Assembly: GCF_047872805.1 (NCBI RefSeq)
Contig: NZ_JBLQUK010000006.1
Location: 62,001-126,000 of the forward strand
DNA: 64,000 bases
Direction of reading: 5' to 3'
Source of the DNA: Erythrobacter sp047872805
GTDB lineage: Bacteria; Pseudomonadota; Alphaproteobacteria; Sphingomonadales; Sphingomonadaceae
Positions 44,244 to 53,120 of the stretch are shown piece after piece (the first letter of the stretch is position 1; every line of letters begins with the position of its first letter). The notes under the pieces are model-generated. The model worked only from the letters and a program-made list of their open reading frames with translations, did no database searches and was not told the origin of the DNA. The translations under genes were made by a program, and so were the position numbers.

Positions 44244-45045
44244 CGCTGCTTGACTGACATTTTTCGGAATTCTTGATGCGCTGCCAATAGGATTCTTGTT
44301 CTTTGAGCGACAGTCGGGCAAAATCGTGTCCCTCGTCGGTTGCGAGGCGCTCCATCTGGCGAAAACGGCGCTCAAATTTGCTGTTCGCGGCCTTGAGCGC
44401 CTGCTCTGCGTCTACCCCGTATCGCCGGACTATGTTCACGGTGACAAACAACACGTCACCAGCCTCGATCAAGCGGTCGTCATCATTGGCCTCATCCAAT
44501 TCGGCCAGTTCTTCGGCGAGCTTTTCCTTGGGTCCGCGCAAATCCTGCCATTCAAAGCCGACCCGCGCGGCGCGCTTTTGCAGCTTTTCTGAACGGAGCA
44601 ATGCCGGGAGTGCCTTTGCTACCCCGTCCATAGCGCTGCTTGACCCTGCATTCTCACGCTCGGCTGCTTTAAGGTCTTCCCACCGGGCGGTGTCCATGGT
44701 GCCGCCTTCGTTGCCAAAAATGTGCGGGTGCCGGCTTTCCATCTTGTCACTGATCGACCGCGCCACATCGTCAAAGTCGAACAATCCAGCTTCTTCAGCC
44801 ATGCGGGAGTGAAAGACGACCTGAAGCAACAAATCACCCAACTCAGATTTGAGGTCGGCCATATCGCCGCGTTCAATCGCGTCAGAGACTTCGTAGGCCT
44901 CTTCGATCGTATACGGCGCAATGGTTGAGAAGTTTTGCGCAAGATCCCATTCGCATCCGCGCTCCGGATCACGCAGTCGCTGCATGATAGTGAGCAGCCG
45001 TTCGATCGGCCGCGGATCGGGCGATAGGCGAGTGATTGTGGTCAT
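44212..45045 (-). CDS. mazG: Nucleoside triphosphate pyrophosphohydrolase MazG
   Basis: House-cleaning NTP pyrophosphatase lowering ppGpp-linked or damaged nucleotide pools. 277 residues, two MazG domains: the first with TIEEAYEVSDAI and ELGDLLLQVVFHSRMAEE (metal-binding EExxE/ExxD), the second with EELAELDEANDDDRLIEAGDVLF. The C-terminal about 20 residues extend across the hflX end, a tail-to-tail overlap. The promoter region upstream contains a perfect AT palindrome. Confidence 0.94.
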   Translation of the reverse strand: MTTITRLSPDPRPIERLLTIMQRLRDPERGCEWDLAQNFSTIAPYTIEEAYEVSDAIERGDMADLKSELGDLLLQVVFHSRMAEEAGLFDFDDVARSISDKMESRHPHIFGNEGGTMDTARWEDLKAAERENAGSSSAMDGVAKALPALLRSEKLQKRAARVGFEWQDLRGPKEKLAEELAELDEANDDDRLIEAGDVLFVTVNIVRRYGVDAEQALKAANSKFERRFRQMERLATDEGHDFARLSLKEQESYWQRIKNSEKCQSSSAISSNIDPVP

Positions 45046-45083
45046 CGGTTTCCGGCTTTGCTTATAGCGCTTAAGTTGGAATG

Positions 45084-45097
45084 ATAATATATATTAT
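45084..45097. repeat. 14-bp perfect AT palindrome upstream of mazG
   Basis: ATAATATATATTAT, self-complementary throughout, in a short AT-rich island of a GC-rich region, 39 bases before the mazG start and 31 bases beyond the end of the small membrane-protein gene. It may provide the mazG -10 element or be an operator. Confidence 0.5.
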
Positions 45098-45127
45098 GTT
45101 AAATGATTAGGCCGAGGAAGGAATTGC

Positions 45128-45310
45128 TCAAGTCGGCAGCCGCGCCCCCAACAGATCCGCAACGACGAACAATCCGGCAAAAATAGCAAGCCAGATCAAG
45201 CCGAGCTGAACAATCTTGCTCCAGCCAAGCCGAAAGCTAACAATTGCGCTGCCAGCCAGCACCAGCCAGCCAATCAAGGCAACCAGCGAAATCAGTGCAC
45301 CTTCATTCAT
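45128..45310 (-). CDS. Small two-helix membrane protein
   Basis: 60 residues with two hydrophobic helices (about 5-26 and 33-52) and a short basic turn (RLGWSK), predicted hairpin in the inner membrane. Family not recognised. It is accepted because its ATG overlaps the MBL-fold gene's stop by four bases (ATGA), continuing a run of such junctions, and because composition fits the neighbouring genes. Last gene of the long minus-strand operon. Confidence 0.72.
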   Translation of the reverse strand: MNEGALISLVALIGWLVLAGSAIVSFRLGWSKIVQLGLIWLAIFAGLFVVADLLGARLPT

Positions 45311-46089
45311 GCCGTGATCTCCAAACCATCATAGCCCACCGTGACGAAATCCGGCACTTCCTCCGCAAGCGAGCGATAATCCATGCTTTTATCGAGATGG
45401 CTTAGCACAAGCCGCTTTGCACCGACACGTTCGCCCAGCTCAATCGCCATCGACAAATGCGCATGGGTTGGATGTGGATCGCGGCGAAGACAATCGCTGA
45501 CGAGGATATCGACGCCATGGAATAATTCGACCATCTCTTCAGAAATGGCGCTGAAATCCGTAGCATAAGCGATCGACTTGCCATCCGCTTCGAACCTGTA
45601 TCCGGTCGTTTCGCCGCTGCCATGTTCCATCTGGCACCATTCGACGCCAAATCCCGCTACCATTCTCAAACGGTCGAGTGTGTCGATCGTGCAGATCGTC
45701 GGATAGCCCTCTTGCCCGGCAAAGACATAGCCGAAACGTTGGCGCAATCTCCGCACTGTTTCGGTTGAGCCATAGCCAGGTATTGGACCCGCGCGGCCAT
45801 AGCGAAGCACGCGCAAATCATCGATTCCGTGACAGTGATCGGCGTGATCGTGGGTCCAGAACACACCATCGATCCGGCCAATCCGATTGGCCAGCAATTG
45901 CGCGCGGCAATCCGAGGACGTGTCAATAAGCAACCGCTTGCCCTCGTCGCTCTCAACCAAAATCGACACCCGCGTCCGGCGATTACGTGGTTCGGATGGA
46001 TCGCAATCGCCCCAATCGCCAGCTCCGTCCTCGCCGCCGACACGGGGTACACCGGTCGAGGTGCCAGAACCGAGCATGATGAACTTCAC
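45307..46089 (-). CDS. MBL-fold metallohydrolase, PhnP-like
   Basis: 260 residues. N-terminal KFIMLGSGTSTGVP and metal motif THDHADHCHG (HxHxDH), further ligands in YATDFSA and SHLDKS. The GSGTSTGVPR start and the DWGDCDP-type insert resemble PhnP phosphodiesterases and related RNase Z-like enzymes. With no phosphonate genes nearby, cyclic phosphodiester hydrolysis in nucleotide or RNA turnover is the best guess. ATGA overlaps with tatD before it and the small membrane gene after it. Confidence 0.88.
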   Translation of the reverse strand: MKFIMLGSGTSTGVPRVGGEDGAGDWGDCDPSEPRNRRTRVSILVESDEGKRLLIDTSSDCRAQLLANRIGRIDGVFWTHDHADHCHGIDDLRVLRYGRAGPIPGYGSTETVRRLRQRFGYVFAGQEGYPTICTIDTLDRLRMVAGFGVEWCQMEHGSGETTGYRFEADGKSIAYATDFSAISEEMVELFHGVDILVSDCLRRDPHPTHAHLSMAIELGERVGAKRLVLSHLDKSMDYRSLAEEVPDFVTVGYDGLEITA

Positions 46090-46865
46090 AGTTTCGCCTT
46101 GTTAAACAGCCGGATAAAATTGGCAGTTGTCTGGTCTGCGAGGTGGCCAACCTCCTCACCGCGCAATTCCGCCATGAAACGCGCCGTGTCCGCCACATAG
46201 GAAGGTTCGCACACCTTGCCGCGATGCGGGACCGGCGCGAGAAACGGGCTATCGGTTTCGACCAACAAGCGCTCGCTCGGGATCGCCTTTGCTGCAGCTT
46301 GCAGTGCCTTTGCGTTCTTGAACGTCACGATCCCCGAAATTGAAATTGTCAGCCCCAGATCGAGCACTTTGCGCCCGAATTCGGCAGAGGCCGTAAAGCA
46401 ATGGATCAACGCTGGAAACGCGCCCTGCTCCATTTCGTCGCGGAGTATTTCAAACGTGTCATCTTCGGCGTCGCGTGTGTGGATGATAACCGGCAATCCT
46501 GTCTCGCGCGCGACTCCAATGTGCATACGAAACAACCGCGCCTGCGTTTCGCGGTTTGAATGTTCGTAATAATAATCGAGGCCGGTTTCGCCGATCCCGA
46601 TGACTTTAGGGTTTTCGGTCGCAGTCAGCAGCGCCGCTCTCCCTAGATCGGCATGCGCATCGGCTTCGTGCGGATGGATGCCGACGCTGGCGAATACATC
46701 GGGTTCGCGAATGGCAGTAGCGACGACCTGTTCCCATTCAGCCTGCTTGGTGGAGATATTGAGGAATGCCCCTACCCCGGCCTCCCGCGCACGGGACAGC
46801 ACGCCAGGCTGATCTTCGACCAGGCCCTTATATTCCAGATGGCAATGGCTATCGATCAGCATCAA
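46086..46865 (-). CDS. tatD: TatD family metal-dependent DNase
   Basis: 259 residues, TIM-barrel hydrolase with metal ligands in LIDSHCHLEY, SVGIHPHEAD, GIGETGLDYYYE, IIHTRDAEDD, ALIHCFTAS and ETDSPFLAP. Family members are 3'-5' exonucleases and D-aminoacyl-tRNA-related hydrolases. The metG-tatD-MBL order is widely conserved. Its start overlaps the metG stop and its stop overlaps the MBL start, both as ATGA. Confidence 0.95.
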   Translation of the reverse strand: MMLIDSHCHLEYKGLVEDQPGVLSRAREAGVGAFLNISTKQAEWEQVVATAIREPDVFASVGIHPHEADAHADLGRAALLTATENPKVIGIGETGLDYYYEHSNRETQARLFRMHIGVARETGLPVIIHTRDAEDDTFEILRDEMEQGAFPALIHCFTASAEFGRKVLDLGLTISISGIVTFKNAKALQAAAKAIPSERLLVETDSPFLAPVPHRGKVCEPSYVADTARFMAELRGEEVGHLADQTTANFIRLFNKAKL

Positions 46866-48439
46866 TCGGTGCCCTCTGTGGCGTCGGGCAATTCAAGCCG
46901 GGGAAACAGCGGCATCGGCTTTTCGATCCGGTAATCGCTTTCGGCGAGCGGCGAATACCAATGTTCACGCACGCCTTGGTAGGTCCGGTTTTCGGGCGGG
47001 ACACCCATCATGTCGAGCAGCTTTTGTGCGCTTTCTGGAATGACGGGCTGAATTGCAGCGGCAAGCTGCGCAATGCAGATATACAGCGTCGCCAGCACAG
47101 TTTCCATCCGTTCGGGGTCGCTTTTGCGCAATGCCCAGGGTGCCTCAGCATCGATATAGGCGTTGCAGGCAAACACCGCTTGGAGCCATATCTCAATGCC
47201 TTGCTGCAATGCCAAAGCCTCAAAAGCCGCCGGTATTTCCTGAGCCACAGCCCTGTCGACTGTCATAAACAGCGCGTTGTCGGCTTCGCTATGACCGCAG
47301 ATCGCAGGCAGATACCCATCGAGGTTCTTGGCAATAAAGCCTAAGGTGCGCTGCGCAAGATTGCCAAAGGCATTGCCCAATTCGCCATTGGTTCGTTCAA
47401 CAATGGCTTCGGGTGAATAGCTGCCATCTTTGCCAAAGGCGACTTCGCGCATCAGGAAATAGCGCAAGGGATCGACCCCGAACTGCTCCGCCAGCGCGAC
47501 CGGATCGGTGACATTGCCAAGCGATTTGGATTCCTTTTGCCCGCGATTGAGCAGAAAGCCGTGGCCGAACACGGCCCTTGGCACCGGAAGCCGTGCGCTC
47601 ATCAGAAAGGCGGGCCAATATACGGTGTGAAACCGCACGATATCCTTGCCAATCAGATGAAGGTCGGCAGGCCAGAAATCGGCCAATTCATGCGTTTCTT
47701 CAGGAAATCCCAGCCCCGTCAAATAGTTGGTGAGCGCGTCAACCCAGACATACATCACGTGATTCTCGCTACCCGGCACTTTAACGCCCCAATCAAAACT
47801 GGTGCGGCTGACAGACAGATCGCGCAGACCCTGTTCGACAAAGGCGATCATTTCGTTGCGGCGGCTTGCCGGTTCAAGAAAACCAGGGGTTTTCAGTAAC
47901 TCAAGCAGCGGCTCTTGATATTTCGACAAGCGAAAAAACCAGCTCTCCTCCACCGTCCATTCTACCGGCGTGTCTTGGGGAGAAAGCTTTTGCCCGTCAT
48001 CTCCCTGTTTCAGCTCGCTTTCGTCATAATAGGCTTCGTCACGGACCGAATACCACCCTTCGTAGCGATCAAGATAGAGATCGCCCGCCTCTTCCATCCG
48101 TCTCCACAGGGCCTGGCTGGCACGGTGATGATCGTCCTCGACTGTGCGGATAAACCGATCATAGGAAATGTTAAGTTTATCATCCATCTCACGGAAATAA
48201 GATGACATTTCATCAGCCAACTCGCGCGGTGTGCGGCCTTGCTCTTCGGCCTTGCGCGCCATTTTTAGCCCGTGTTCATCAGTGCCGGTCTGAAACCGCA
48301 CGCGCCGTCCGCGCAATCGGTGAAAGCGGGCAATGACATCGGCCGCGATGCCTTCGTAAGCGTGCCCGATATGCGGTCGCCCGTTGGGATAGTTGATCGC
48401 AGTGGTGATATAAAACTGGGAAGTATCTGTTTCAGCCAT
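46862..48439 (-). CDS. metG: Methionyl-tRNA synthetase, zinc-knuckle-less form
   Basis: Charges tRNA-Met. 525 residues from the ATG at 48439, which lies inside the holB 3' end (8-base overlap). HIGH is intact at 23-26 (RPHIGHAYE); the second signature is KESKS (302-306) in place of KMSKS. The connective domain has SVRDEAYYDESEL where zinc-bearing enzymes have cysteine pairs, so it is a form without a zinc knuckle. The C-terminal dimer domain is absent, as usual in alphaproteobacteria. Confidence 0.96.
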   Translation of the reverse strand: MAETDTSQFYITTAINYPNGRPHIGHAYEGIAADVIARFHRLRGRRVRFQTGTDEHGLKMARKAEEQGRTPRELADEMSSYFREMDDKLNISYDRFIRTVEDDHHRASQALWRRMEEAGDLYLDRYEGWYSVRDEAYYDESELKQGDDGQKLSPQDTPVEWTVEESWFFRLSKYQEPLLELLKTPGFLEPASRRNEMIAFVEQGLRDLSVSRTSFDWGVKVPGSENHVMYVWVDALTNYLTGLGFPEETHELADFWPADLHLIGKDIVRFHTVYWPAFLMSARLPVPRAVFGHGFLLNRGQKESKSLGNVTDPVALAEQFGVDPLRYFLMREVAFGKDGSYSPEAIVERTNGELGNAFGNLAQRTLGFIAKNLDGYLPAICGHSEADNALFMTVDRAVAQEIPAAFEALALQQGIEIWLQAVFACNAYIDAEAPWALRKSDPERMETVLATLYICIAQLAAAIQPVIPESAQKLLDMMGVPPENRTYQGVREHWYSPLAESDYRIEKPMPLFPRLELPDATEGTD

Positions 48440-49403
48440 GGGCGCGTTCGCTAGCCGGGGCAGCGCGCATGAGCAAGCTGCCGATTTCAAGCGTGAGCAG
48501 ACCGGTGTCGAAATTGTAAGTCGGCGCCTGCGCTGCAAGTGCGACCAATTGCGCGTGGGCATCGATCAGCGCGGATCTCTGCGATGAATTCCCGGTCGAT
48601 TTTGCATGATCGGCGACCATCGCCTGCGCCAAATCCATCACTGCCTGCAGCCGTTCCCTGTCAGCGCGCGGACCGATAAGGCGCACCAGATCTGCCCGTG
48701 CGTTAAAGTCAGCATCGCCGCGCAACAACAGACGTTCGATCAGCGCAGCAATGGGGGCCAACTCCATTTCGGCAAACCTTACCGCTGCGCCATAGGAGCC
48801 CTGTGCTGCGCGAATGGCCGGGGTCAGGTCGCCCCCCTGCCCGGCAGCCAGAAGCATGGCTTCAAGCTCAAGGTCCGATAGTTCAGGAAGCCGCAATATC
48901 CGGCAGCGCGATCGGATCGTTGGCAGCAACCGCGAAGGACGGTGGGTGACCAATATGAAAAATGTGCCAGCAGGAGGTTCTTCAAGGCTTTTCAGTAACT
49001 TATTGGCTGCGTGCGTGTTCATGTCATCCGCCGGGGTGATAATCACGACGCGGCGCTCGCCAAGCGTGGGCCGCGTTCTCAGTCGGGCTTGAACATGGCC
49101 AATATCGCGCTCCCTGATCTGCTTCGACAGCTCATAGGGGTTGCCGTTCTGCCGCTTCTTTTCTTCCTTGTCGTCCTTTGCGCTGTAGGTAACGATATGT
49201 ATGTCGGGATGGGTTACGGGCTGAATATTGTTATTGGTCAGAGAGTTATCCTGAACCACCAACTCGCGTGCTGCGGCCAACGCAAAGTCCAGTTTACCAA
49301 GTCCGCGCTTACCCGCCAGCAACCAGCCGTGGTGCATCCGCTCGCCTGCCATAGCGGTGCGCCACTCGCGCCAAGCGGCATCGTGGTTGGGCCAGTCGGT
49401 CAT
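48432..49403 (-). CDS. holB: DNA polymerase III delta-prime subunit
   Basis: Clamp-loader subunit. 323 residues; the ATG at 49403 overlaps the tmk stop as ATGA. AAA+ features: WLLAGKRGLGKLDFA (degenerate P-loop), VVIITPADDMNTHAANKLLKSLEEPP and the sensor region ILVTHRPSRLLPTIRSRC, the classic delta-prime signature. The cysteine cluster of many homologues is missing; instead a charged insert (KDDKEEKKRQNG) occurs there. Between tmk and metG. Confidence 0.94.
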   Translation of the reverse strand: MTDWPNHDAAWREWRTAMAGERMHHGWLLAGKRGLGKLDFALAAARELVVQDNSLTNNNIQPVTHPDIHIVTYSAKDDKEEKKRQNGNPYELSKQIRERDIGHVQARLRTRPTLGERRVVIITPADDMNTHAANKLLKSLEEPPAGTFFILVTHRPSRLLPTIRSRCRILRLPELSDLELEAMLLAAGQGGDLTPAIRAAQGSYGAAVRFAEMELAPIAALIERLLLRGDADFNARADLVRLIGPRADRERLQAVMDLAQAMVADHAKSTGNSSQRSALIDAHAQLVALAAQAPTYNFDTGLLTLEIGSLLMRAAPASERAHG

Positions 49404-50062
49404 TTGAGGCCGCCGTTTGCGGCAGCAAGCCATGGTTCAAGCGCTTCAAGAATACGTTCATGGACTTCAAAGGGCGTTCCCATGCCATCAACAATTCGGA
49501 AACCTTGCGGGTCGGCCCCGGCAAGTCTGCGAAAGCTTTGGGCAACCGCGCGGTGATAATCTGCGCTGCGACCACCGATGGCATCGCTAGCGCTGCCATC
49601 GCGGGCGCTTAGCCGCTCAGCCAATCGCGCTTCGTCGACTTCCAACAGAATCGTGCAATCGGGCCGCAGGCCGTCGCTGCCAAAATCGTGCAAGGCGCGG
49701 ATCGCGGGATCGCCGAGCCCCCCTGCGCCGCCTTGATAGGCGCGACTTGAATCGACGAAGCGGTCGCACACCACCCATATGCCTTTTTCGAGCGTGGGCC
49801 GGATCAATCGGGCGACGTGATCAGCGCGTGCAGCGGCAAACAGCAGCGCCTCCGCCTCGGCAGTCCAGCCCTTTCCGGGTGGATGAAGCAGCAATTCGCG
49901 GATTGCCTCTGCGCCGGGTGTCCCGCCGGGTTCGCGTGAGACCACGACCTGTTTCCCGCGTGCTGTCAACGCCTCTGCCAGCAAACACACTTGAGTCGAT
50001 TTTCCGACCCCTTCCCCGCCCTCAAGGGCAATAAAACAGCCCGTCCGCTCTGCCGCACTCAT
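49400..50062 (-). CDS. tmk: Thymidylate kinase
   Basis: Phosphorylates dTMP to dTDP. 220 residues. P-loop ALEGGEGVGKSTQ, DR(F) motif VCDRFVDSSRAYQG and lid region are present. The ATG at 50062 overlaps the carboxypeptidase stop (ATGA) and is preferred to one three codons upstream. tmk-holB linkage is widespread and reflects joint expression of replication functions. Confidence 0.95.
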   Translation of the reverse strand: MSAAERTGCFIALEGGEGVGKSTQVCLLAEALTARGKQVVVSREPGGTPGAEAIRELLLHPPGKGWTAEAEALLFAAARADHVARLIRPTLEKGIWVVCDRFVDSSRAYQGGAGGLGDPAIRALHDFGSDGLRPDCTILLEVDEARLAERLSARDGSASDAIGGRSADYHRAVAQSFRRLAGADPQGFRIVDGMGTPFEVHERILEALEPWLAAANGGLK

Positions 50063-51219
50063 GTGACCCACCCGGCGAGCCCATTGAATATGCGCGTGAA
50101 AAACCCCGCCTCTTGCGAACCTCTGGCCGCCAATAACGGAGTCCGTGCCGGTTCCATTCCGGGGACTTCGACAACCAGCGTCGCAACCGCTTCACCCGCC
50201 GCAAATGGCGCGCGCAAAGGGCCATCATATTCGATCCGCATGTGCATTTCACCCGATCTGCCGCGCGGCACATTCACATAGACTGCGCGGTCGGTCTGCA
50301 GATCGGTGTTGCGCAGGCTGCCGCCCTGCACCCGTGCGCTGCCGACAACGTGGCCCGGGGCAAACAGCCGTCTTCGTTCAAATGCAGAAAACCCCCATTC
50401 GATATAAGCCCGCGCGGCGCGCGCCCGCGCGCTGCCGCTGTCCACTCCGGCAACGACCAGCACCAATCGCTGTCCGCCGCGCTGCGCCGTTCCCAGATAG
50501 TTAAAGCCCGCTTCGTTGGTGTATCCTGTCTTTATTCCGTCTGCCCCAATCGTCCGCCCAATCAGCGGGTCATGATTGGGCTGTTCGATATTGTTATAGC
50601 GAAAACCGGGCAGGCCGATGTAGCGCGCGAATTTTTCAGGGTGGCGGCGCACCAATGCTTCGGCCAATCGCACCAGATCGCGGGCGGTGGTAAACGTACG
50701 CCCTTCATCGGGCCAGCCGTTGGGTGTGCCAAAATGGCTGCCGGTCATGCCCAGCGCACGCGCGCGCAGGTTCATCCCGGCGGTCCAGCCAGCCACCGAC
50801 CCCGCCTGTCCTTCCGCCAGCATGATCGCAGCATCATTGGCAGAAACATTCGCAATTCCCATCAGCAGATCATCAACCGGCACCCGGTCGCGGGCATTGA
50901 CCCACATGGTTGAACCTTCGCCATGCCACGCGCGCCATGCTTCATCGCGCATGGTCATGACCTGAGCCGGGTCGAGGGTCCCTTCTTCGATCAGTTCAAA
51001 GGCGTGATACATCGTCATCACCTTTGTTACAGAAGCAGGCACAAATCGCCTATCGGGGGCACGCGCATGCAGCACCTGACCGCTGGTGATATCGACCAGC
51101 ATGGCAATGGGAACCTCATCCGCCGATGGGATCGCTGGTGCGGGTTGGGCCGAAGCCCCCGCTGCGAATGCCGCTGCGCAAAAAAGCATCACCATCGCGG
51201 CAAGGCGTTGCAGGGCCAT
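50059..51219 (-). CDS. dacA: D-alanyl-D-alanine carboxypeptidase, DacA/DacC type
   Basis: Trims the terminal D-Ala from peptidoglycan stem peptides in the periplasm. 386 residues with a cleaved signal (MALQRLAAMVMLFCAAAFAAGASAQ). Penicillin-binding motifs: SVTK (63-66), SAN (126-128) and KTG in GIKTGYTNEAG. A C-terminal beta domain follows, ending with an amphipathic helix-like FFTRIFNGLAGWV that likely anchors it to the membrane. The ATG at 51219 is preferred to an upstream TTG. 71 bases after mltB. Confidence 0.94.
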   Translation of the reverse strand: MALQRLAAMVMLFCAAAFAAGASAQPAPAIPSADEVPIAMLVDITSGQVLHARAPDRRFVPASVTKVMTMYHAFELIEEGTLDPAQVMTMRDEAWRAWHGEGSTMWVNARDRVPVDDLLMGIANVSANDAAIMLAEGQAGSVAGWTAGMNLRARALGMTGSHFGTPNGWPDEGRTFTTARDLVRLAEALVRRHPEKFARYIGLPGFRYNNIEQPNHDPLIGRTIGADGIKTGYTNEAGFNYLGTAQRGGQRLVLVVAGVDSGSARARAARAYIEWGFSAFERRRLFAPGHVVGSARVQGGSLRNTDLQTDRAVYVNVPRGRSGEMHMRIEYDGPLRAPFAAGEAVATLVVEVPGMEPARTPLLAARGSQEAGFFTRIFNGLAGWVT

Positions 51220-51290
51220 GGGTTGAATTGCTGAAATCACAGGCAAGCCTATACGCGGCGCTGCGCGATGATGCGAGACTGTCAGAGCGA

Positions 51291-52358
51291 TTAGTTCACG
51301 ATTTCGTCAGCCAGCAAACCCACGCTCATCGCATAATAATTGGAACAATTATATTCGAGTATGACCCGGTAATTGCCGGTCAACAGCCATGCCGGTTGTC
51401 CCGGACCATCGGGTTGAAACAGCGAGGTCAGCGTATCATCGGGCAAGGGCCGCTGCGGCTGAATCCCCAGCGCGCGCCATTCCGCGACCGTTTTCCATTG
51501 GCTGTGGCGTTCGTGGACGCGGGGACAGACTGGGGACACCAGTTTGGTCTTGTAAGCGTCCACATCGAAGCCGCCCGGCACGGCAGCGCGCACGCCCCAT
51601 GGCTGACCTGTGCGCCACCCGGCATCGCGGAAGTAATTGGCGATCGAGGCGAATGTGTCGGCGCGGTTGGAAAAGATGTTGGCTCGCCCATCCCCGTCAC
51701 CATCCGCCGCCAGCCGAAGATAGACCGATGGCAGGAACTGCGGATTGCCAAATGCACCAGCATAGCTGCCCACAAGTTCCCCGCGCGGAAAACCGCGATC
51801 TGCGACTTTCATCAGCGCGACCCATTCGCTGGCAAATAGCTCGCGGCGGCGCCCTTCCCATGCCAGCGTCGCCAGGCTGCGCGAAAGATCGAAATCACCG
51901 CGAATATTGCCATAACTGGTTTCATGCCCAAAAATCGCAACCACGATTTGCGGCGGGACGCCGAATGTCCGTTCCGCCGCGCGCAATTCGGCGCTGTGGG
52001 CGCGGTAAACGCTTCGCCCGCCAGCAATCCGCTGTGGATTGACATGGGTGCGGATATAAGGCGCGAGCGCCGGATAGCCGCGCGTCGTCGGGCTGCCGGG
52101 CTGCCCCTGATCCAGCCTGATCACCCGGTCATTGGGCGTGAGGCCGGCGGTCATGCGCTGCAAGGTCGCCTCGCTCACCCCTTCGGCGCGGGCACGGGCT
52201 TTTAGCAATTCCATATAGGCGTCGAAAGCGATCCCGTCGCGCGCGGCCGCTTGTGCCTGCGTTGCTGCGGGCATTGCCGCAGACCCGGCTATGGCAATGG
52301 TTGCAAATGCAAAAGCGGCGGAGAGGAGGCGTTTCAAGAGCATTGGGTGACTATCCAT
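51291..52358 (-). CDS. mltB: Lytic murein transglycosylase, MltB family
   Basis: Cleaves peptidoglycan glycan strands, forming 1,6-anhydro ends. 355 residues; signal peptide without a lipobox (AAFAFATIAIAGSAAMPAATQAQA), so probably soluble periplasmic. Catalytic glutamate in AIFGHETSYGN; SYAGAFGNPQFLPS and DGDGRANIFSNRADTFASIANYF are MltB signatures. An ATG at 52343 is an alternative start. Lies between the sulfotransferase (33 bases) and carboxypeptidase (71 bases) genes, so cell-wall turnover genes adjoin. Confidence 0.93.
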   Translation of the reverse strand: MDSHPMLLKRLLSAAFAFATIAIAGSAAMPAATQAQAAARDGIAFDAYMELLKARARAEGVSEATLQRMTAGLTPNDRVIRLDQGQPGSPTTRGYPALAPYIRTHVNPQRIAGGRSVYRAHSAELRAAERTFGVPPQIVVAIFGHETSYGNIRGDFDLSRSLATLAWEGRRRELFASEWVALMKVADRGFPRGELVGSYAGAFGNPQFLPSVYLRLAADGDGDGRANIFSNRADTFASIANYFRDAGWRTGQPWGVRAAVPGGFDVDAYKTKLVSPVCPRVHERHSQWKTVAEWRALGIQPQRPLPDDTLTSLFQPDGPGQPAWLLTGNYRVILEYNCSNYYAMSVGLLADEIVN

Positions 52359-52391
52359 CAGATAGGCTGAATTGCAGATGAGCGGGCATAA

Positions 52392-53120
52392 TCAGGGCTC
52401 AATCGCATGGCTGCGCATGAACTCATAGTCCTCGCGGCACGCATCAGCCGTTTTCCGATACTCTTCGCCGAGTTCTGGTAAGGGACCAGGCGGAGCGCCA
52501 AATCCGGTCGAGGCGTTGACCTTGTCATACCAATGAGCGCCCCAGATGCCGTCAGCTGGATGTGGGCCTCTCTCCCAATGCAACATCGCCGCATCCCAAG
52601 CGATCCCCAGCGCATTGCAGAGCGCCGAAAGCACGCCTTCGGGATTGGCCAGGACATCCGCGCTGTCGATCACTGGCGGTGCAGTGCCGATCCGATCAGC
52701 GACATGTTCAAAATAGGTCCGCTGCCGTGCAGTTCCCAGATGTTCCGGGCGTATCGCGGTCCGCTTGTTCGCATAACTTGCCGCGACACGAATTGGATCG
52801 CGGATCAGAAATGCATGTCGCATATCGGGAAAGTCCGCGATGGAAACCGGACCTTCCATATGATGCGACATGTGTTTTTGATACCAGATTGGAGCGCCGT
52901 TAGGTGTATCTCCGCACAAGGACTTTGCAACGCTTTGCCAGTTGCAATTCATTGCGTCGATGATCTGTTCCATCATCGGCTGCGGGTCACCGGTTTCCTT
53001 AAGGTAGGCGCCGTAAAAAGGCTCGTCGCTGACGAAGCAGTCGGCGCGGCTCGAAAATGCGCGCATCATCGCGGTCGATAGATTGCGAGGTCCGCTCCAC
53101 ATGGCGATGTGAACGCTCAC
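52392..53120 (-). CDS. Sulfotransferase-family protein
   Basis: 242 residues. P-loop-like 5'-phosphosulfate motif at the N-terminus (MWSGPRNLSTAMMRAF) and the 3'-phosphate segment with FLIRDPIRVAASYANK, the pattern of PAPS-dependent sulfotransferases. SDEPFYGAYLKETG and the HMSHHME stretch are typical of a bacterial group found beside class IV aminotransferases. Its ATG overlaps the aminotransferase stop by four bases. Acceptor unknown; whether it really uses PAPS is unproven. Confidence 0.82.
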   Translation of the reverse strand: MSVHIAMWSGPRNLSTAMMRAFSSRADCFVSDEPFYGAYLKETGDPQPMMEQIIDAMNCNWQSVAKSLCGDTPNGAPIWYQKHMSHHMEGPVSIADFPDMRHAFLIRDPIRVAASYANKRTAIRPEHLGTARQRTYFEHVADRIGTAPPVIDSADVLANPEGVLSALCNALGIAWDAAMLHWERGPHPADGIWGAHWYDKVNASTGFGAPPGPLPELGEEYRKTADACREDYEFMRSHAIEP

